Counted from the stretch's first letter, positions 35,004 through 45,070 are shown. The stretch is 64,000 nt of DNA from Nocardioides sp. TRM66260-LWL (GCF_020075545.1 NZ_JAIQZK010000004.1:248001-312000); one strand, 5' to 3'. Notes: generated by a model from the sequence alone, not told the origin. A program made the numbers and translations.

Positions 35004-37271
35004 ATGACCGAGATCCTCGACCTCACGTCGGACGTCTCGCCCACCCACTCCCGGCCGCAGCTGCCGCACCTGCTGCCCTCGATCCTCGAGGAGCTGCCGA
35101 CGCGCGTCATGATCGCCGACCGCGACCTCGTCATCACCTACCTCAACCCGGCCTCGCTGCAGGCCCTGACGGCACTGGCCGACTGGCTCCCGGTGGCACC
35201 GGATCGGGTCGTCGGCTCCAGCCTGGACGTCTTCCACACCGATCCCGGCCACCAGCGCCGACTGCTCGCCGACCCCGCCCGGCACCTGCCGCGCCAGACG
35301 CTGATCACCCTCGGCCCCGAGACCCTCGACCTGCGGATCGCCGCGCTCCACGACGAGGACGGCGCCTACGTCGGCGCGATGGCCACGTGGGACGTCGTCA
35401 CCGAGAAGATCCGCCTCGAGGCCGAGGTCGCGCGGATGACCTCGATGATGGAGCAGGCGCCGACCAACATGATGTTCGCCGACCGCGACTTCACCATCAC
35501 CTACATGAACCCGCGCTCGCTGGAGACCCTGCGCGGTCTCGAGCAGCACCTCCCGGTGCCGGCCGACCGCGTCGTCGGCTCGAGCCTCGACGTCTTCCAC
35601 AGCAGCCCGGCCTACCAGCGCGGCCTGCTCGGCGACCCCGCGCGGCACCTGCCGCGACGCGCGCACATCCAGGTGGGTCCCGAGACCCTCGACCTCAACG
35701 TGTCGGCCATCGTCGACGCCCAGGGCGGGTACATCGGCGCGATGGCGACCTGGGAGGTCATCACCGAGCGGCTGCGGCTGGAGTCCGACCGGACGGCGGC
35801 GGAGGAGGACGCCGCCGCGGCCAACCGCGTCGAGGCCGGCGTCTCGGCGGCGCTGACCGAGCAGGAGGCGATCATGGTCGCCATCGAGCGGGTGCGGCAG
35901 GAGTTCGGCTGGGCCTACGGCTCGTTCTGGCGGGTCGACCCCGACGAGCAGGTGCTGCGGTTCGTCGCCGAGTCCGGCGACGTCGGCGAGGAGTTCCACC
36001 GGGTCACGCTGGCGGCGACCTTCGCCGAGGGCGTCGGGCTCTCGGGACGCGCCTGGGCCGCCCGCGACGTCTTCTTCACCCCCGACCTCGGCGAGATGAC
36101 CGACTGCGTGCGGGCCCCCGTCGCCCAGCAGGTCGGCGTCCGCTCGGGGGTCTGCTTCCCGATCATGACCGGCAACCGCGTCGTCGGGACGATGGACTTC
36201 TTCAGCATGGACGTCATCGAGCTCTCCGAGCGCCGGGTGACGGTCCTGCGCACCGTCGCCCGCCTGGTGAGCAACGCCCTGGAGCGCATCGCCCAGCAGA
36301 CCGCCGACCGGGAGGCGGCGGCCGACCTCACGGCCAAGGTCGCCCAGATCCTCGACGTCGTGCGGGTCGCCGCCACCGGAGACCTCACCCAGGTCGTCGG
36401 CTTCACCAGCGACGACGAGGCCGGCCAGGTCGCCGCCGCCCTCAACGCCCTGCTCGCGCGCCAGCGCGCGTCGATGGCCGAGATCGGCGGCACCGCGCAG
36501 CGGCTGTCGGTGGCCGCCGACGAGCTCACGGCGCTCTCCCAGACGATGGACCACGGCGCGAGCGCGACCTCGGAGCGCGCCACCAGCGCCAGCACCTCGT
36601 CCGAGGAGGTCAGCGCCGCGATCCAGACCGTCGCCGCGGCGGCGGAGGAGATGACCGCGTCGATCCGCGAGATCGCCCAGAACGCCACCGAGGCCGCCAG
36701 CGTCGCGACCGGCGCGGTCGAGATCGCCGGCTCCGCGCAGCGCACCGTCGCCAGCCTCGGGGAGTCCTCGGCGGAGATCGGGCAGGTGATCAAGGTGATC
36801 ACCTCGATCGCCCAGCAGACCAACCTGCTGGCGCTGAACGCCACCATCGAGGCCGCCCGGGCCGGCGACGCCGGCAAGGGCTTCGCGGTGGTCGCCGGCG
36901 AGGTGAAGGAGCTCGCGAAGGAGACGGCCAAGGCCACCGAGGACATCAGTCGCCGCATCGAGGCCATCCAGGGCGACACCGAGGGCGCGGTGACCGCGAT
37001 CGCCGAGATCGCGGCGGTGATCCGGCGGATCAACGACATCCAGACGACCATCGCCTCCGCGGTGGAGGAGCAGACGGCCACCACCAACGAGATCGCCCGC
37101 AACGTCACCGAGGCCGCCAACGGAGCGGCGGGCATCGCGGAGGACGTCACCCAGGTGTCGTCGTCGGCCGACGACACGCGTCAGGGAGCGCGCAACTCCC
37201 TGGGCTCGGCCACGCAGCTCTCCCAGATGGCCGGCGATCTCCAGGGGCTGGTGGGCCAGTTCAGCTTCTGA
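35004..37271 (+). CDS. Soluble methyl-accepting chemotaxis protein (PAS-PAS-GAF-HAMP-MCP)
   Basis: A 755-residue protein without membrane segments. Two tandem PAS domains (about 25-135 and 145-260) are strongly alike, each with an [11 protein letters not shown] block and GPETLDL. A GAF domain follows at about 285-425 ([38 protein letters not shown]), then a short HAMP-like section and the MCP signalling domain. The hairpin tip of that domain is [20 protein letters not shown], and conserved blocks such as [15 protein letters not shown] are also present. It is a cytoplasmic receptor that would form CheA-CheW arrays, so the organism is likely motile. No other che gene is in the window. Confidence 0.93.
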   Translation: MTEILDLTSDVSPTHSRPQLPHLLPSILEELPTRVMIADRDLVITYLNPASLQALTALADWLPVAPDRVVGSSLDVFHTDPGHQRRLLADPARHLPRQTLITLGPETLDLRIAALHDEDGAYVGAMATWDVVTEKIRLEAEVARMTSMMEQAPTNMMFADRDFTITYMNPRSLETLRGLEQHLPVPADRVVGSSLDVFHSSPAYQRGLLGDPARHLPRRAHIQVGPETLDLNVSAIVDAQGGYIGAMATWEVITERLRLESDRTAAEEDAAAANRVEAGVSAALTEQEAIMVAIERVRQEFGWAYGSFWRVDPDEQVLRFVAESGDVGEEFHRVTLAATFAEGVGLSGRAWAARDVFFTPDLGEMTDCVRAPVAQQVGVRSGVCFPIMTGNRVVGTMDFFSMDVIELSERRVTVLRTVARLVSNALERIAQQTADREAAADLTAKVAQILDVVRVAATGDLTQVVGFTSDDEAGQVAAALNALLARQRASMAEIGGTAQRLSVAADELTALSQTMDHGASATSERATSASTSSEEVSAAIQTVAAAAEEMTASIREIAQNATEAASVATGAVEIAGSAQRTVASLGESSAEIGQVIKVITSIAQQTNLLALNATIEAARAGDAGKGFAVVAGEVKELAKETAKATEDISRRIEAIQGDTEGAVTAIAEIAAVIRRINDIQTTIASAVEEQTATTNEIARNVTEAANGAAGIAEDVTQVSSSADDTRQGARNSLGSATQLSQMAGDLQGLVGQFSF

Positions 37272-37326
37272 GCCCCAGCTGCGTCACCCGCGTCACCGGC
37301 ACCGCTCCAGGCGGCGGGTCGTGCGT

Positions 37327-37971
37327 CTACGAGCGGACGCCCGACCCGTCGCCGGCGGCGCTCGGGGCGGCGTCGGCCCGCTTGCGCCGCACCCGCCACA
37401 CGACGAGCGCGACGACCGCCAGCACGGCGATGACGACCGCCGAGCCCTCGCCGATGCGCGAGGCGACCTTCTCGTAGGACGCGCCGGCGAAGTAGCCGAC
37501 GAGGCAGAACGTGACGCCCCACGCGAGGCCGCCGAGGGCATTCCAGGCCAGGAAGGTGCGGTAGCGCATCCGGCTCAGGCCGGCCAGCCCCGGCATGACG
37601 GCGCGGAAGAAGGCGGTCCAGCGGGCGAGGAACACCGCCGGTCCGCCGCGTCGGCGCAGGGTGTCCTGGGCGGTCTCGATGCGATCGCGATGGCGGCGGA
37701 TCGGGCCGAGCTCGAGGATGCGCGGGCCGTACCGCTTGCCGACCTCGAACCCGACGGTGTCGCCGACGACCGCGCTGACCACGACGACGATCACCAGCGC
37801 GACGATGTCGAGGTGGGCCTGGCTGGCCAGGAAGCCGCCGAGCAGCACCGCGGTCTCGCCGGGCAGCACGAAGCCGATGAAGACGGCCGCCTCGCCGAAG
37901 ACCAGCAGCGCGATGATCGCGTAGGCCAGGCCGGGCGGCACCTGACGGATGGCGTCCAGGACCGCGTGCAC
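37327..37971 (-). CDS. DedA-family membrane protein
   Basis: The protein (214 aa) has the DedA/SNARE-associated (VTT) pattern: PPGLAYAIIALLVFGEAAVF, then GFVLPGETAVLLGGFLAS, DTVGFEVGKRYGPRILE and FLARWTAFFRAVMPGLAGL. Four to five transmembrane helices are visible, and the C-terminus is basic. Members are implicated in polyprenyl-phosphate or phospholipid flipping and in proton-motive-force stability. GTG at 37971 gives the standard length; the longer frame to 38112 adds a basic low-complexity region. Confidence 0.87.
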   Translation of the reverse strand: MHAVLDAIRQVPPGLAYAIIALLVFGEAAVFIGFVLPGETAVLLGGFLASQAHLDIVALVIVVVVSAVVGDTVGFEVGKRYGPRILELGPIRRHRDRIETAQDTLRRRGGPAVFLARWTAFFRAVMPGLAGLSRMRYRTFLAWNALGGLAWGVTFCLVGYFAGASYEKVASRIGEGSAVVIAVLAVVALVVWRVRRKRADAAPSAAGDGSGVRS

Positions 37972-38088
37972 GGGCGGACCGTACCCGCGCCGACCTGTCC
38001 GACACCTGACGATCGCCCCCGCACGGGTGGGCGCGCTCGCCCGGACGGCGCCGTGGCGTCGCTCACGTCGCCTGAAACAGGAAGCAGA

Positions 38089-38128
38089 TTGCCGGTAACT
38101 TCTTGCAGGCAAATCGCTTCATGCCTGC
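38089..38128 (+). promoter_or_regulatory. Overlapping inverted repeats upstream of fabI
   Basis: TTGCC (38089-38093) pairs with GGCAA (38108-38112), and GCAGGCA (38105-38111) pairs with TGCCTGC (38122-38128). Both use the same central bases, so they could be alternative structures or overlapping repressor sites. They lie 75 to 115 bases before the fabI start. Confidence 0.4.
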
Positions 38129-38203
38129 GCGGCGTCGTCCGGCCGCGCGTCCGACGCGGCCCCCACGGCCGCGACCCGTCCGACGTGTCATCAAGGAGCC
38201 CCG

Positions 38204-39064
38204 ATGGACCCCCACGCCTCGAGCGCCACCAGCCCCGCCAGCCCCGCCCGGGGAGCGACCGCTCCCCTGCTCGCCGACCGGGTCGTCCTGGTGACCGGCG
38301 TCGTCACCCAGGAGTCGATCGCCTACGGCGTCGCCCGCCGCGCCACCGAGCTCGGCGCCGAGGTCGTCCTCACCGGCCTCGAGCGCGACCTCGACAAGGC
38401 GCGGGACGCCGCGGCGTCGCTCGGCATCGACACCGTCATCTCCTACGACGCCACGCAGCCGGAGGCCGGGGACGCGGTCGTCGAGGAGATCCGCGAGCGG
38501 CACGGACGCCTCGACGCCGCCCTGCACGCCATCGCGTTCGCGCCCCGCATCGCACTGTCGGGCTCGATGCTCGGCGTCGACCCCGTCGGCCTGGAGAAGG
38601 CCTTCCGCACCAGCACCGTCAGCTACGCCGAGACCGCGCGGATCCTGCAGCGGCTCGCCCCGGCGTCCGGCGGCAGCCTGGTGGGCCTCGACTTCGACGC
38701 GGTGGGCGCGTGGTCGGTCTACAACTGGATGGGCGTGTGCAAGGCCGGGCTCGAGGCGCTCAACCGCTACCTCGCCCGCGACCTCGGCGCGGTCGGCATC
38801 CGCTCCAACCTCGTGGCCGCAGGCCCGATCCACACCCGCGCCGCCGGCGGCATCCCCGGCTTCGACGAGCTGCTGGACGCCTGGGCCGAGCGCTCCCCGC
38901 TGCCGTGGGACCCGCGCGACACCGAGCAGGTGGCCGACTCCGTGTGCTTCCTCTTCTCCGACCTGGCGCGGGCCGTCACCGGCGAGATCCTGCACGTCGA
39001 CGGCGGCTACCACGCCATGGCCGCGCCGCTGCGCCGCGTCGAGCAGAGCGCGCCCGAGGCCTGA
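38204..39064 (+). CDS. fabI: Enoyl-[acyl-carrier-protein] reductase (FabI/InhA type)
   Basis: A 286-residue SDR-superfamily enoyl reductase. After an Ala/Ser/Pro-rich leader it shows the FabI cofactor loop VLVTGVVTQESIAYGVARRA. The catalytic Tyr-x6-Lys is in YNWMGVCKAGLEALNRYLAR, with RSNLVAAGPIHTRAAGGI following. It catalyses the last reduction of each fatty-acid elongation cycle using NADH and is the InhA counterpart. ATG at 38204 has AAGGAG seven bases upstream. A strong terminator follows. Inverted repeats in the upstream region may serve a regulator. Confidence 0.9.
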   Translation: MDPHASSATSPASPARGATAPLLADRVVLVTGVVTQESIAYGVARRATELGAEVVLTGLERDLDKARDAAASLGIDTVISYDATQPEAGDAVVEEIRERHGRLDAALHAIAFAPRIALSGSMLGVDPVGLEKAFRTSTVSYAETARILQRLAPASGGSLVGLDFDAVGAWSVYNWMGVCKAGLEALNRYLARDLGAVGIRSNLVAAGPIHTRAAGGIPGFDELLDAWAERSPLPWDPRDTEQVADSVCFLFSDLARAVTGEILHVDGGYHAMAAPLRRVEQSAPEA

Positions 39065-39087
39065 TCGGCGGATCGTCCCCGCAGGCA

Positions 39088-39119
39088 CGAAGGGCCCCGC
39101 CGCTCGGCGGGGCCCTTCG
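39088..39119 (+). terminator. Strong hairpin terminator after fabI
   Basis: A perfect 15-bp stem (CGAAGGGCCCCGCCG) with a two-base loop starts about 23 bases after the fabI stop. It is followed at once by the direct repeat at 39122-39155. A similar hairpin precedes the matching repeat at 45071. Confidence 0.88.
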
Positions 39120-39121
39120 AC

Positions 39122-39155
39122 GTCTGACGACACCGTGGCAGCTGCATCCGGTGCC
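39122..39155. repeat. 34-bp direct repeat, copy A (left of RHS gene)
   Basis: The 34 bases starting GTCTGACGACACCGTGGCAG match 45071-45104 with a single mismatch and the same orientation. Both copies follow a strong hairpin that starts CGAAG. The repeat itself has weak inner symmetry (GACACCG with CGGTGCC). Confidence 0.85.
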
Positions 39156-39192
39156 CGGACCTACGCGACGTGCGCCGTTTGCGGCTCCGGAA

Positions 39193-42100
39193 TCACGGGC
39201 GGAGTGGGAACTGGCCCGGGTCGACGACAGGTGGGTAGGAAGCGTCTCCCGAGCCCGAGCTGCCCGAACCGATGCCCTGACCCAGGTCCAGGCCCGTGGT
39301 CGAGCCGCCCCCCTCGCATGTGCTGCAGAAGTACTCGCGGTCCGTGCCGGTCGGATCCGAGTACGTCGCCGGGCTGTTGCCGGCGTACGAATACGGATTC
39401 GTCTGCGCTGGGTCGTAGGGAACCAGCAATGGGTCGACGCTGATGAATCGTCCGATCGCTGCGTCGTAGTAGCGAGCGCCGACCTGGGTGAGGCCGTTGG
39501 CGTCTGTCGGCTTGTCGAGGAATCCGTGGTCACCGGACCACGCCGACTCCGTGCCGGCGCCCTTGCGCGCTCGGCCGAACGGGTCGAACCTGCGCTTCGT
39601 GTAGTTGCCGCTCCAGGGGTCGATCTGCACCGTGCCCGTGTCGTGGTGGTCGGCGGCGAGCATGCTGATCTCGCTTCCGGCGCGGGTGGCGACCACCTTG
39701 CCGTCGAAGGTGTACCAACGCTGTCCGACCGTGGTCTTCGTTCCAGCCGAGTCGGTGGTGCGGCGGATCTCGGTGGAGTCGAGGTAGAGCGTCGTGGTGC
39801 TTCCGTCGTGGCGGACGAGTCGGTTGCCGTCTGCGTCGTAGAGGTTGGTGATGGTGTTGGTGCCCTCGACTGCTCTGGTGAGGTTCCCTTCGCTGTCCCA
39901 GGTCAGGGTCTGGCTGCCGCGGGTCGTCATGTTGCCGGTCTCGTCGTATTCGTACTTGGTGGTCTTGGGGGTCCCGGTGCCGACGGCGGTGCTGATCGAG
40001 GTGACAGCGTGGGGTCCGCCGATCGCTGCGCTGCCGCCGGGTGTGGCGGCGTTCGGCCCGGAGGTCGGATAGCCGTAGGTGACCAACGTGTCGTCGGAGC
40101 CGGACTTGACGTGCTTGACCTCGGTGCGCCGGTTGCCGATGCGGTCGTAGGTGTAGGTCGACCAGTAGGCGCCGGGCGTCGTGCTCATCAGTGCCCGGGA
40201 CGGAGTGCCGCATGAGCCCGAGGCGATCGTCCAGGCCTCGGTCATCTCGCCCAGCGGGTCGTGGTCGAAGCACTGGATGTCCTTCGTGCCCGCCGTGTCA
40301 GCCACGCGGACGACGTTGCCCGCGTCCTCGTATCCGTAGCTGATGTCGCTGATCGTCCCGGTCGCCTGGTTGGAGACCAGGTTGCGCTCCAGGCGCCGGG
40401 TGCCCTCGTCGTAGAACCAGGTCTGGTAGGTGAACCGCCCGCTCGCGGTTCCCGACGTCGTCTGGAGGAGCTCGCCGTAGGGGGAGTAGGTCGAGTCGAT
40501 CACGATGCTGGCGGCGCCACCGAGTCTCGCGGGTCGCCCGAGTCGGTCGTAGTAGTAGCGGATGGTCTCGTCGGTCATGCCGGCCACCGACACGGGCGTC
40601 TTCGTGAGGAGCGCACCGACCGAGTCGTACGACATGGTCGTGGAGTAGGAGCCTCCGAGACCAGCGGTGATGCCGGTCGACGGCACGGTGCTCGTGGTGC
40701 CGGTCGGGAGACCGAGCGCGTTGTAGCCATCGATCCGCGACACGAACCTGGTCGTGTCGTCACCGGGCGTCGCCCAGCGGGTCGACGAGGTCAGTCGCCC
40801 AGGCGAGACCGTGTCGTACTCCCAGGCGGCGCGGATCCGGGACCGATCCGCACTGGCGCCGTCGTAGAGCCCGACCTTGCGGCCGAGCTCGTCGTAGGCG
40901 GTGAACAGGCTCCGCCCCCGAGCGTCGACCGTCGTGGTCGGTCGGTCGGCGTCGTCGTAGGAGACCCGCGAGGAGCCGCGGTCGGGGTCGCTCATCGCGA
41001 TCCGGTTGCCGCGCAGGTCGTAGGTCCATCGCCACACGTCGCCCCCGGCGTCGGTCATCCTCGTCAGGCGGCCGGCGAGGTCGTAGGCGTACCGGGTGCG
41101 GCGGACGGCGCTGGTCGCGGTCGTGCGCCCGAGATGACGGTCCACCCGGATCGTGTGGCCCCGGACGTCGTACACCTCCGTCGTGGGGGTGCCGCCGGCC
41201 GGCGGTTCGACCCTCGTGCGGTCGGCGTCGTAGATGGTCCTCGTCCGCCAGCCGGCCGAGGGGCTCTCCTTCGGCTGGTAGACGTCGACGCGGAGCCGAC
41301 CGGCGCCGTCGTAGACGAAGCGGTGGTTGTCGCGCACCTGGGCCAGCACCGGCGCGAAGTAGGTGCCGCTCGGCCTGCTGCCGACCACGGCGTACGGGCC
41401 GGCCTCGCGGACCTTCTGCCCCTTGGAGTCGTAGGCGATCGTCGTGACGACGCGATCGGTGTCGGCGTCGGCCGCCGGCTGCTGGGTCTCGACCTCGCGC
41501 AGCATCGCGTCGTAGATGCTGAACGACGAGACGTAGGTGTCGTCGGCCAGCCGGGTCCGGGTCTCGACCGAGGAGTAGGTGGTCGGCGAGAGGCGGTAGA
41601 CGTAGGAGACGTCCGGCCCGACCTCGCCCTTCGCGCGGCCCGGGCGCCACACGTCGGTCAAGCGGCCCAGCGCGTCGTAGTCGGCGGACGTGACGCCGCC
41701 GTCGACGGCGACCACGCGGACGGGCAGACCCCGGCCGACGCCGAAGGTCGTCGTCGTCGACTGGCCCTTGGCGTTCGTGCTCGTCTGCTCGGTGACGGGG
41801 CCGAGGTCGGTGCCCTCACCGCTCGGCGTGAACGACACCGTCGACCGGTGGCCCAGGCCGTCGGTGGAGGCGACGACCCGGCCGCGGGCGTCGTACTCGG
41901 TGGTCGCGGTGGTCCTCCACGTCGCGTTCGGCACGGTGCCGCTCAGCCGCTGCTCGACGGTCCGATCGCCCCGGGTGGGCGCGACGCCGAGTCCGAGACC
42001 GTCGTACTGGTAGCGGGTGTCGCTCAGGATCGCGGAGCTCGACTCCGCAAGCACCGCCGACGGGCAAGGTCCCGTCGACTCCTGCTGACGCCTCACAGGC

Positions 42101-44901
42101 GTGAGTAGCCACAGGTCGACATCTCGGGCGTATTCAGTGCGTGTGCAACTGGTGTCACCAGTGATGGCGTCATCGCCATTGTTCTGCTCTGTCAGTTGCA
42201 TGCCGTAGCCGTCGAACATCCGACGGATCGTCGACCGGACGTAGGCGCTCACCGCCAGCCTCTGCCTGCGGGTGGCCGTCGCTGCCGATCGGACGAGGAA
42301 GGCGCGCTGCCCGTCGGCGTCGGTCGCCGTGACGAGCGCCTTCGGGGTGTCGACCTCCGCGCTGATCACCCGGCCGCGCGGGCCGTCGCGGAGGACGTGC
42401 TCGCGCTGGAACCCGCGATAGGCGGGGAGGTCCCGCAGGGTGGCGCCCGACCCGGGCGAGACCGACTCGCGGCGCCGCCGGCCGCCGGGCAGCCGATCGC
42501 CGTCGAGACCGCGGAAGAAGGTGTGCTGCTCGACGCGCGGGACGGTGCTCTGCTCGGACGGGTTGCCGGTGCGGACCTCGACGGTCCGGAAGCCACGCCA
42601 CTCCCCGTAGGTGCGGTCACGCGCCGCGACCAGCCGGCCGTCGGAATGCCATCCGGCGCCACCGCGGTAGGCGTAGGTGGTCGTGATCGGGACGACGGTG
42701 CCGTTGGCATCCGATCGCGTCACCGAGGCGACGACGCGCCGGTAGTACCAGCTCAGGTCGGGCCGAGCGCCCGGGGTCCTGGAGGAGAGCACCGGGAAGC
42801 AGAGGCGCCGGTTGGCCGAGGGACGCGGCAGGCGCGTCGGCCGGCAGTCGGGAACCCGGTAGCGCACGGCGACGTCCTCGCCGGTCTCGGTCGTGATCCG
42901 CGCGATCCTCTGCTTCCGCACCGGCTCCTCGCCGTCGACGGGCACGCGGTTGACGAAGGACGTGGGGAGGAACCGGACCTCGGGGCTGTCGATCGTCCCC
43001 CCGTCGAGTCCGCGCCGGCTGATGGCGTCGAGCCACAGGCTGCGCCCGGCGGCCTGCTCCGGCGACGGGAAGCTGCTGGAGAAGGTGAAGGCGTCGACGC
43101 TGTCGTAGCCGTCCGCCCGGCGCACCTGGGTCGTCACCGACTCGAGGCGTCGGCGCGTGAAGAAGGTCGGCGCGGTGCGGTCGCCGCACGACGTGGTCGA
43201 GGTGCAGATCTGGTCGGAGGGCACGTCGGGCCAGTGCGAGGCCGTCGTCGCGTCGAGCTCGTCGGCACGGCACTCGACCCGGCCGCCGCGGATGCAGCGC
43301 TCGCCGGTCGCGAAGACGACGCGTGCGGCCGCCGGCACCGCGTCCTCGGTTCCCGCCACCTGGCCGTAGTCGATGTGGTCGAGGTGACCGCCGCGCACGT
43401 ACGAGGGCTGCTCGCGGTCGCCGTCCAGGCCGTACCGGTTCGTCTCCTGGTCGTAGAAGTAGGAGATCGAGTTGCCGTGCAGGTCCACGACGTAGTCGAG
43501 GTTCCAGCGCCAAGCCTGGGAGCACCACGAGTCCGCGAACGTGGCGCCGTGGCACGGCTCACCGGGGTCGTCGCCGAAGACCGGCACGGTCCACGCGGAC
43601 CTCGTCTCGGCGCTGTCGTCGCCGAAGCGACGGTTGCGGCCGAAGTAGTACCGGGTGCCGTCCTGATCGGTGACCAGCCAGTACTCGCCGTCGTCGTCGC
43701 CGTTGTCGAGGCCCGAGGCGGTCAGGTGCCGGATCCGCCAGCCCTGATCGTCCTGGAGGCGGTACTCGTCCGTGGAGCCGACACGCACGAGCGCACCGGT
43801 GTGGCCGCGGAAGGAGAGCGTGGCGTCCCCCCGCCCCCAGCACAGGTCGCCGGTCCGTCGCCCGGCCGGCTGACGGTCGGCGCAGGACGTGTAGCCGCGC
43901 TCGATGAAGCCGGGGCTGAGGTCGTGGCCCTCGCCGAGCCACGAGGTCTGGCCGTTCGAGGTCAGGACCCGCCCGTCGACCGACTGGGAGGAGTACTGCA
44001 CCGACAGGTCCGGCGTCAGGCCGCCCGCCACCGGCACCACCGGCAGCGGGTAGGACCAGGTGAAGTCGCCGGCTTGGAGCCCCTGCGACCACGCCGAGGA
44101 CGCCGGAAGCGGGGTCGCCCGGAAGTCGCCGGCGTCGCCCGCGGGCCCGGCGGTCGCCGCGACCAGGACGCGCTGCTGGCCGGACGCCATCGGGACGCTC
44201 GCCGTCAGCCGCTCGCCCGACCGTCGAGTCGCCAGCGGCACGGCCGGGCCGCAGTCCTCCCCCGGTGTGACGCCGAGCCGGCACGCCGGGACCAGCTCCA
44301 GCCGCAGTCGCGAGCCCCAGCCGCCACCGAAGGCGTCCTCGAACGAGGAGTAGTCGATCGTGATCGGCATCGTGATCGGCACCCGCTGCGCGGGCGCCGC
44401 CGCCCGCGCACGCTGCGGACTCGGCGTCCGCTCGATCGCGAAGACCGGACCGGCGATCGCGGCCCGCCGCACCGTGCTCTGCGGGAGCGCCCGGACCCGG
44501 ACGGTCGTCGCGGACATCCGGCCTGCCCCGGAGGCGGCGACGCGACCGAACGTCAGCGGCAGGCCCGGGACCGCCACGCTCCGGCCCGCGCGATCGGGCA
44601 GCCGGACCGTGCGGGCCGCGCCGGCGCCCGGCAGGTCGGCCGCCGTCCGGTAGCGGCTGGACGTCCGCTCGAGGGGCCTGGGGCGTCCCGGCCGCGCGTC
44701 GGTGCCGTCGACCGACACGGCTCTCTGGACGTCAGGCGCGTGGCCGACGCCGACAGCGTGGGGCGACCCGGTGGTCGACCCGGTGGTCGATCCGTGGGCC
44801 GAGCGGGCGACGGGGCTCGGATCGGCCCACGCCGATCCGCTGCCGACGGCAAGCGCGAACGCCATCGCCGTGGCAGCCATACGTCCAGTTCGGGCGATCA
44901 T
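39193..44901 (-). CDS. RHS/YD-repeat secreted protein, polymorphic-toxin type without a recognisable toxin tip
   Basis: A 1902-residue exported protein. The signal peptide ends AVGSGSAWADP. The N-terminal 500 residues include LTPDLSVQYSSQSVDGRV, typical of SpvB/TcdB-like RHS shells. YD repeats (YDLAGRLTRMTDAGGD, YDLRGNRIAMSD, YEYDETGNMTTRG) run from about residue 950 to 1800. The RHS core GARYYDAAIGRFISVDPLL ends with the autoproteolysis-type motif PATYSDPTG. Only 50 residues follow, Gly/Ser-rich with a CSTC motif, where a toxin domain of 100 or more residues would be expected. The gene is bracketed by direct repeats. No immunity gene is visible downstream. Confidence 0.88.
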   Translation of the reverse strand: MIARTGRMAATAMAFALAVGSGSAWADPSPVARSAHGSTTGSTTGSPHAVGVGHAPDVQRAVSVDGTDARPGRPRPLERTSSRYRTAADLPGAGAARTVRLPDRAGRSVAVPGLPLTFGRVAASGAGRMSATTVRVRALPQSTVRRAAIAGPVFAIERTPSPQRARAAAPAQRVPITMPITIDYSSFEDAFGGGWGSRLRLELVPACRLGVTPGEDCGPAVPLATRRSGERLTASVPMASGQQRVLVAATAGPAGDAGDFRATPLPASSAWSQGLQAGDFTWSYPLPVVPVAGGLTPDLSVQYSSQSVDGRVLTSNGQTSWLGEGHDLSPGFIERGYTSCADRQPAGRRTGDLCWGRGDATLSFRGHTGALVRVGSTDEYRLQDDQGWRIRHLTASGLDNGDDDGEYWLVTDQDGTRYYFGRNRRFGDDSAETRSAWTVPVFGDDPGEPCHGATFADSWCSQAWRWNLDYVVDLHGNSISYFYDQETNRYGLDGDREQPSYVRGGHLDHIDYGQVAGTEDAVPAAARVVFATGERCIRGGRVECRADELDATTASHWPDVPSDQICTSTTSCGDRTAPTFFTRRRLESVTTQVRRADGYDSVDAFTFSSSFPSPEQAAGRSLWLDAISRRGLDGGTIDSPEVRFLPTSFVNRVPVDGEEPVRKQRIARITTETGEDVAVRYRVPDCRPTRLPRPSANRRLCFPVLSSRTPGARPDLSWYYRRVVASVTRSDANGTVVPITTTYAYRGGAGWHSDGRLVAARDRTYGEWRGFRTVEVRTGNPSEQSTVPRVEQHTFFRGLDGDRLPGGRRRRESVSPGSGATLRDLPAYRGFQREHVLRDGPRGRVISAEVDTPKALVTATDADGQRAFLVRSAATATRRQRLAVSAYVRSTIRRMFDGYGMQLTEQNNGDDAITGDTSCTRTEYARDVDLWLLTPVRRQQESTGPCPSAVLAESSSAILSDTRYQYDGLGLGVAPTRGDRTVEQRLSGTVPNATWRTTATTEYDARGRVVASTDGLGHRSTVSFTPSGEGTDLGPVTEQTSTNAKGQSTTTTFGVGRGLPVRVVAVDGGVTSADYDALGRLTDVWRPGRAKGEVGPDVSYVYRLSPTTYSSVETRTRLADDTYVSSFSIYDAMLREVETQQPAADADTDRVVTTIAYDSKGQKVREAGPYAVVGSRPSGTYFAPVLAQVRDNHRFVYDGAGRLRVDVYQPKESPSAGWRTRTIYDADRTRVEPPAGGTPTTEVYDVRGHTIRVDRHLGRTTATSAVRRTRYAYDLAGRLTRMTDAGGDVWRWTYDLRGNRIAMSDPDRGSSRVSYDDADRPTTTVDARGRSLFTAYDELGRKVGLYDGASADRSRIRAAWEYDTVSPGRLTSSTRWATPGDDTTRFVSRIDGYNALGLPTGTTSTVPSTGITAGLGGSYSTTMSYDSVGALLTKTPVSVAGMTDETIRYYYDRLGRPARLGGAASIVIDSTYSPYGELLQTTSGTASGRFTYQTWFYDEGTRRLERNLVSNQATGTISDISYGYEDAGNVVRVADTAGTKDIQCFDHDPLGEMTEAWTIASGSCGTPSRALMSTTPGAYWSTYTYDRIGNRRTEVKHVKSGSDDTLVTYGYPTSGPNAATPGGSAAIGGPHAVTSISTAVGTGTPKTTKYEYDETGNMTTRGSQTLTWDSEGNLTRAVEGTNTITNLYDADGNRLVRHDGSTTTLYLDSTEIRRTTDSAGTKTTVGQRWYTFDGKVVATRAGSEISMLAADHHDTGTVQIDPWSGNYTKRRFDPFGRARKGAGTESAWSGDHGFLDKPTDANGLTQVGARYYDAAIGRFISVDPLLVPYDPAQTNPYSYAGNSPATYSDPTGTDREYFCSTCEGGGSTTGLDLGQGIGSGSSGSGDASYPPVVDPGQFPLRP

Positions 44902-45037
44902 GGTGGTCCTGTTCCGAGAGGGGGTCGGACGAGCACGCTAGCCACGATCGAGCCCGCCGGTGACGTTCTCGGCAGATCCGACCTGATGGTTCCCGCCCCG
45001 ACCCGACGCGGACGGGGCCGGCTCGGCCGGAGAGACG
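44902..45037. other. Upstream region of the RHS gene
   Basis: No gene is seen between the RHS start and the hairpin at 45041. A GGAACAGG-like stretch on the minus strand near 44910-44920 may serve as ribosome site. No clear promoter hexamers were recognised. Confidence 0.4.
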
Positions 45038-45040
45038 CGA

Positions 45041-45065
45041 AGAGCCCCGCACGGGGCGGGGCTCT
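45041..45065 (+). terminator. Terminator-like hairpin without an upstream gene on either strand
   Basis: AGAGCCCCGC-acggg-GCGGGGCTCT forms a 10-bp stem. No plus-strand gene leads into it (the RHS gene runs the other way), and on the minus strand the nearest gene ends at 45538. It resembles the fabI terminator in sequence (CGAAG then GCCCCGC) and in its distance to the direct repeat, which suggests that it is part of a duplicated module. Confidence 0.7.
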
Positions 45066-45070
45066 CGGCG

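Noticed and set aside
34815-36554. 579-codon minus-strand frame opposite the chemoreceptor
   Set aside because: Antisense shadow of the duplicated PAS region. Its apparent internal repeats mirror those of the real gene.
37321-40215. Plus-strand open frame of 964 codons
   Set aside because: It runs antisense to DedA, through fabI in the wrong frame and into the RHS gene. The sequence is low-complexity and lacks any family motif.
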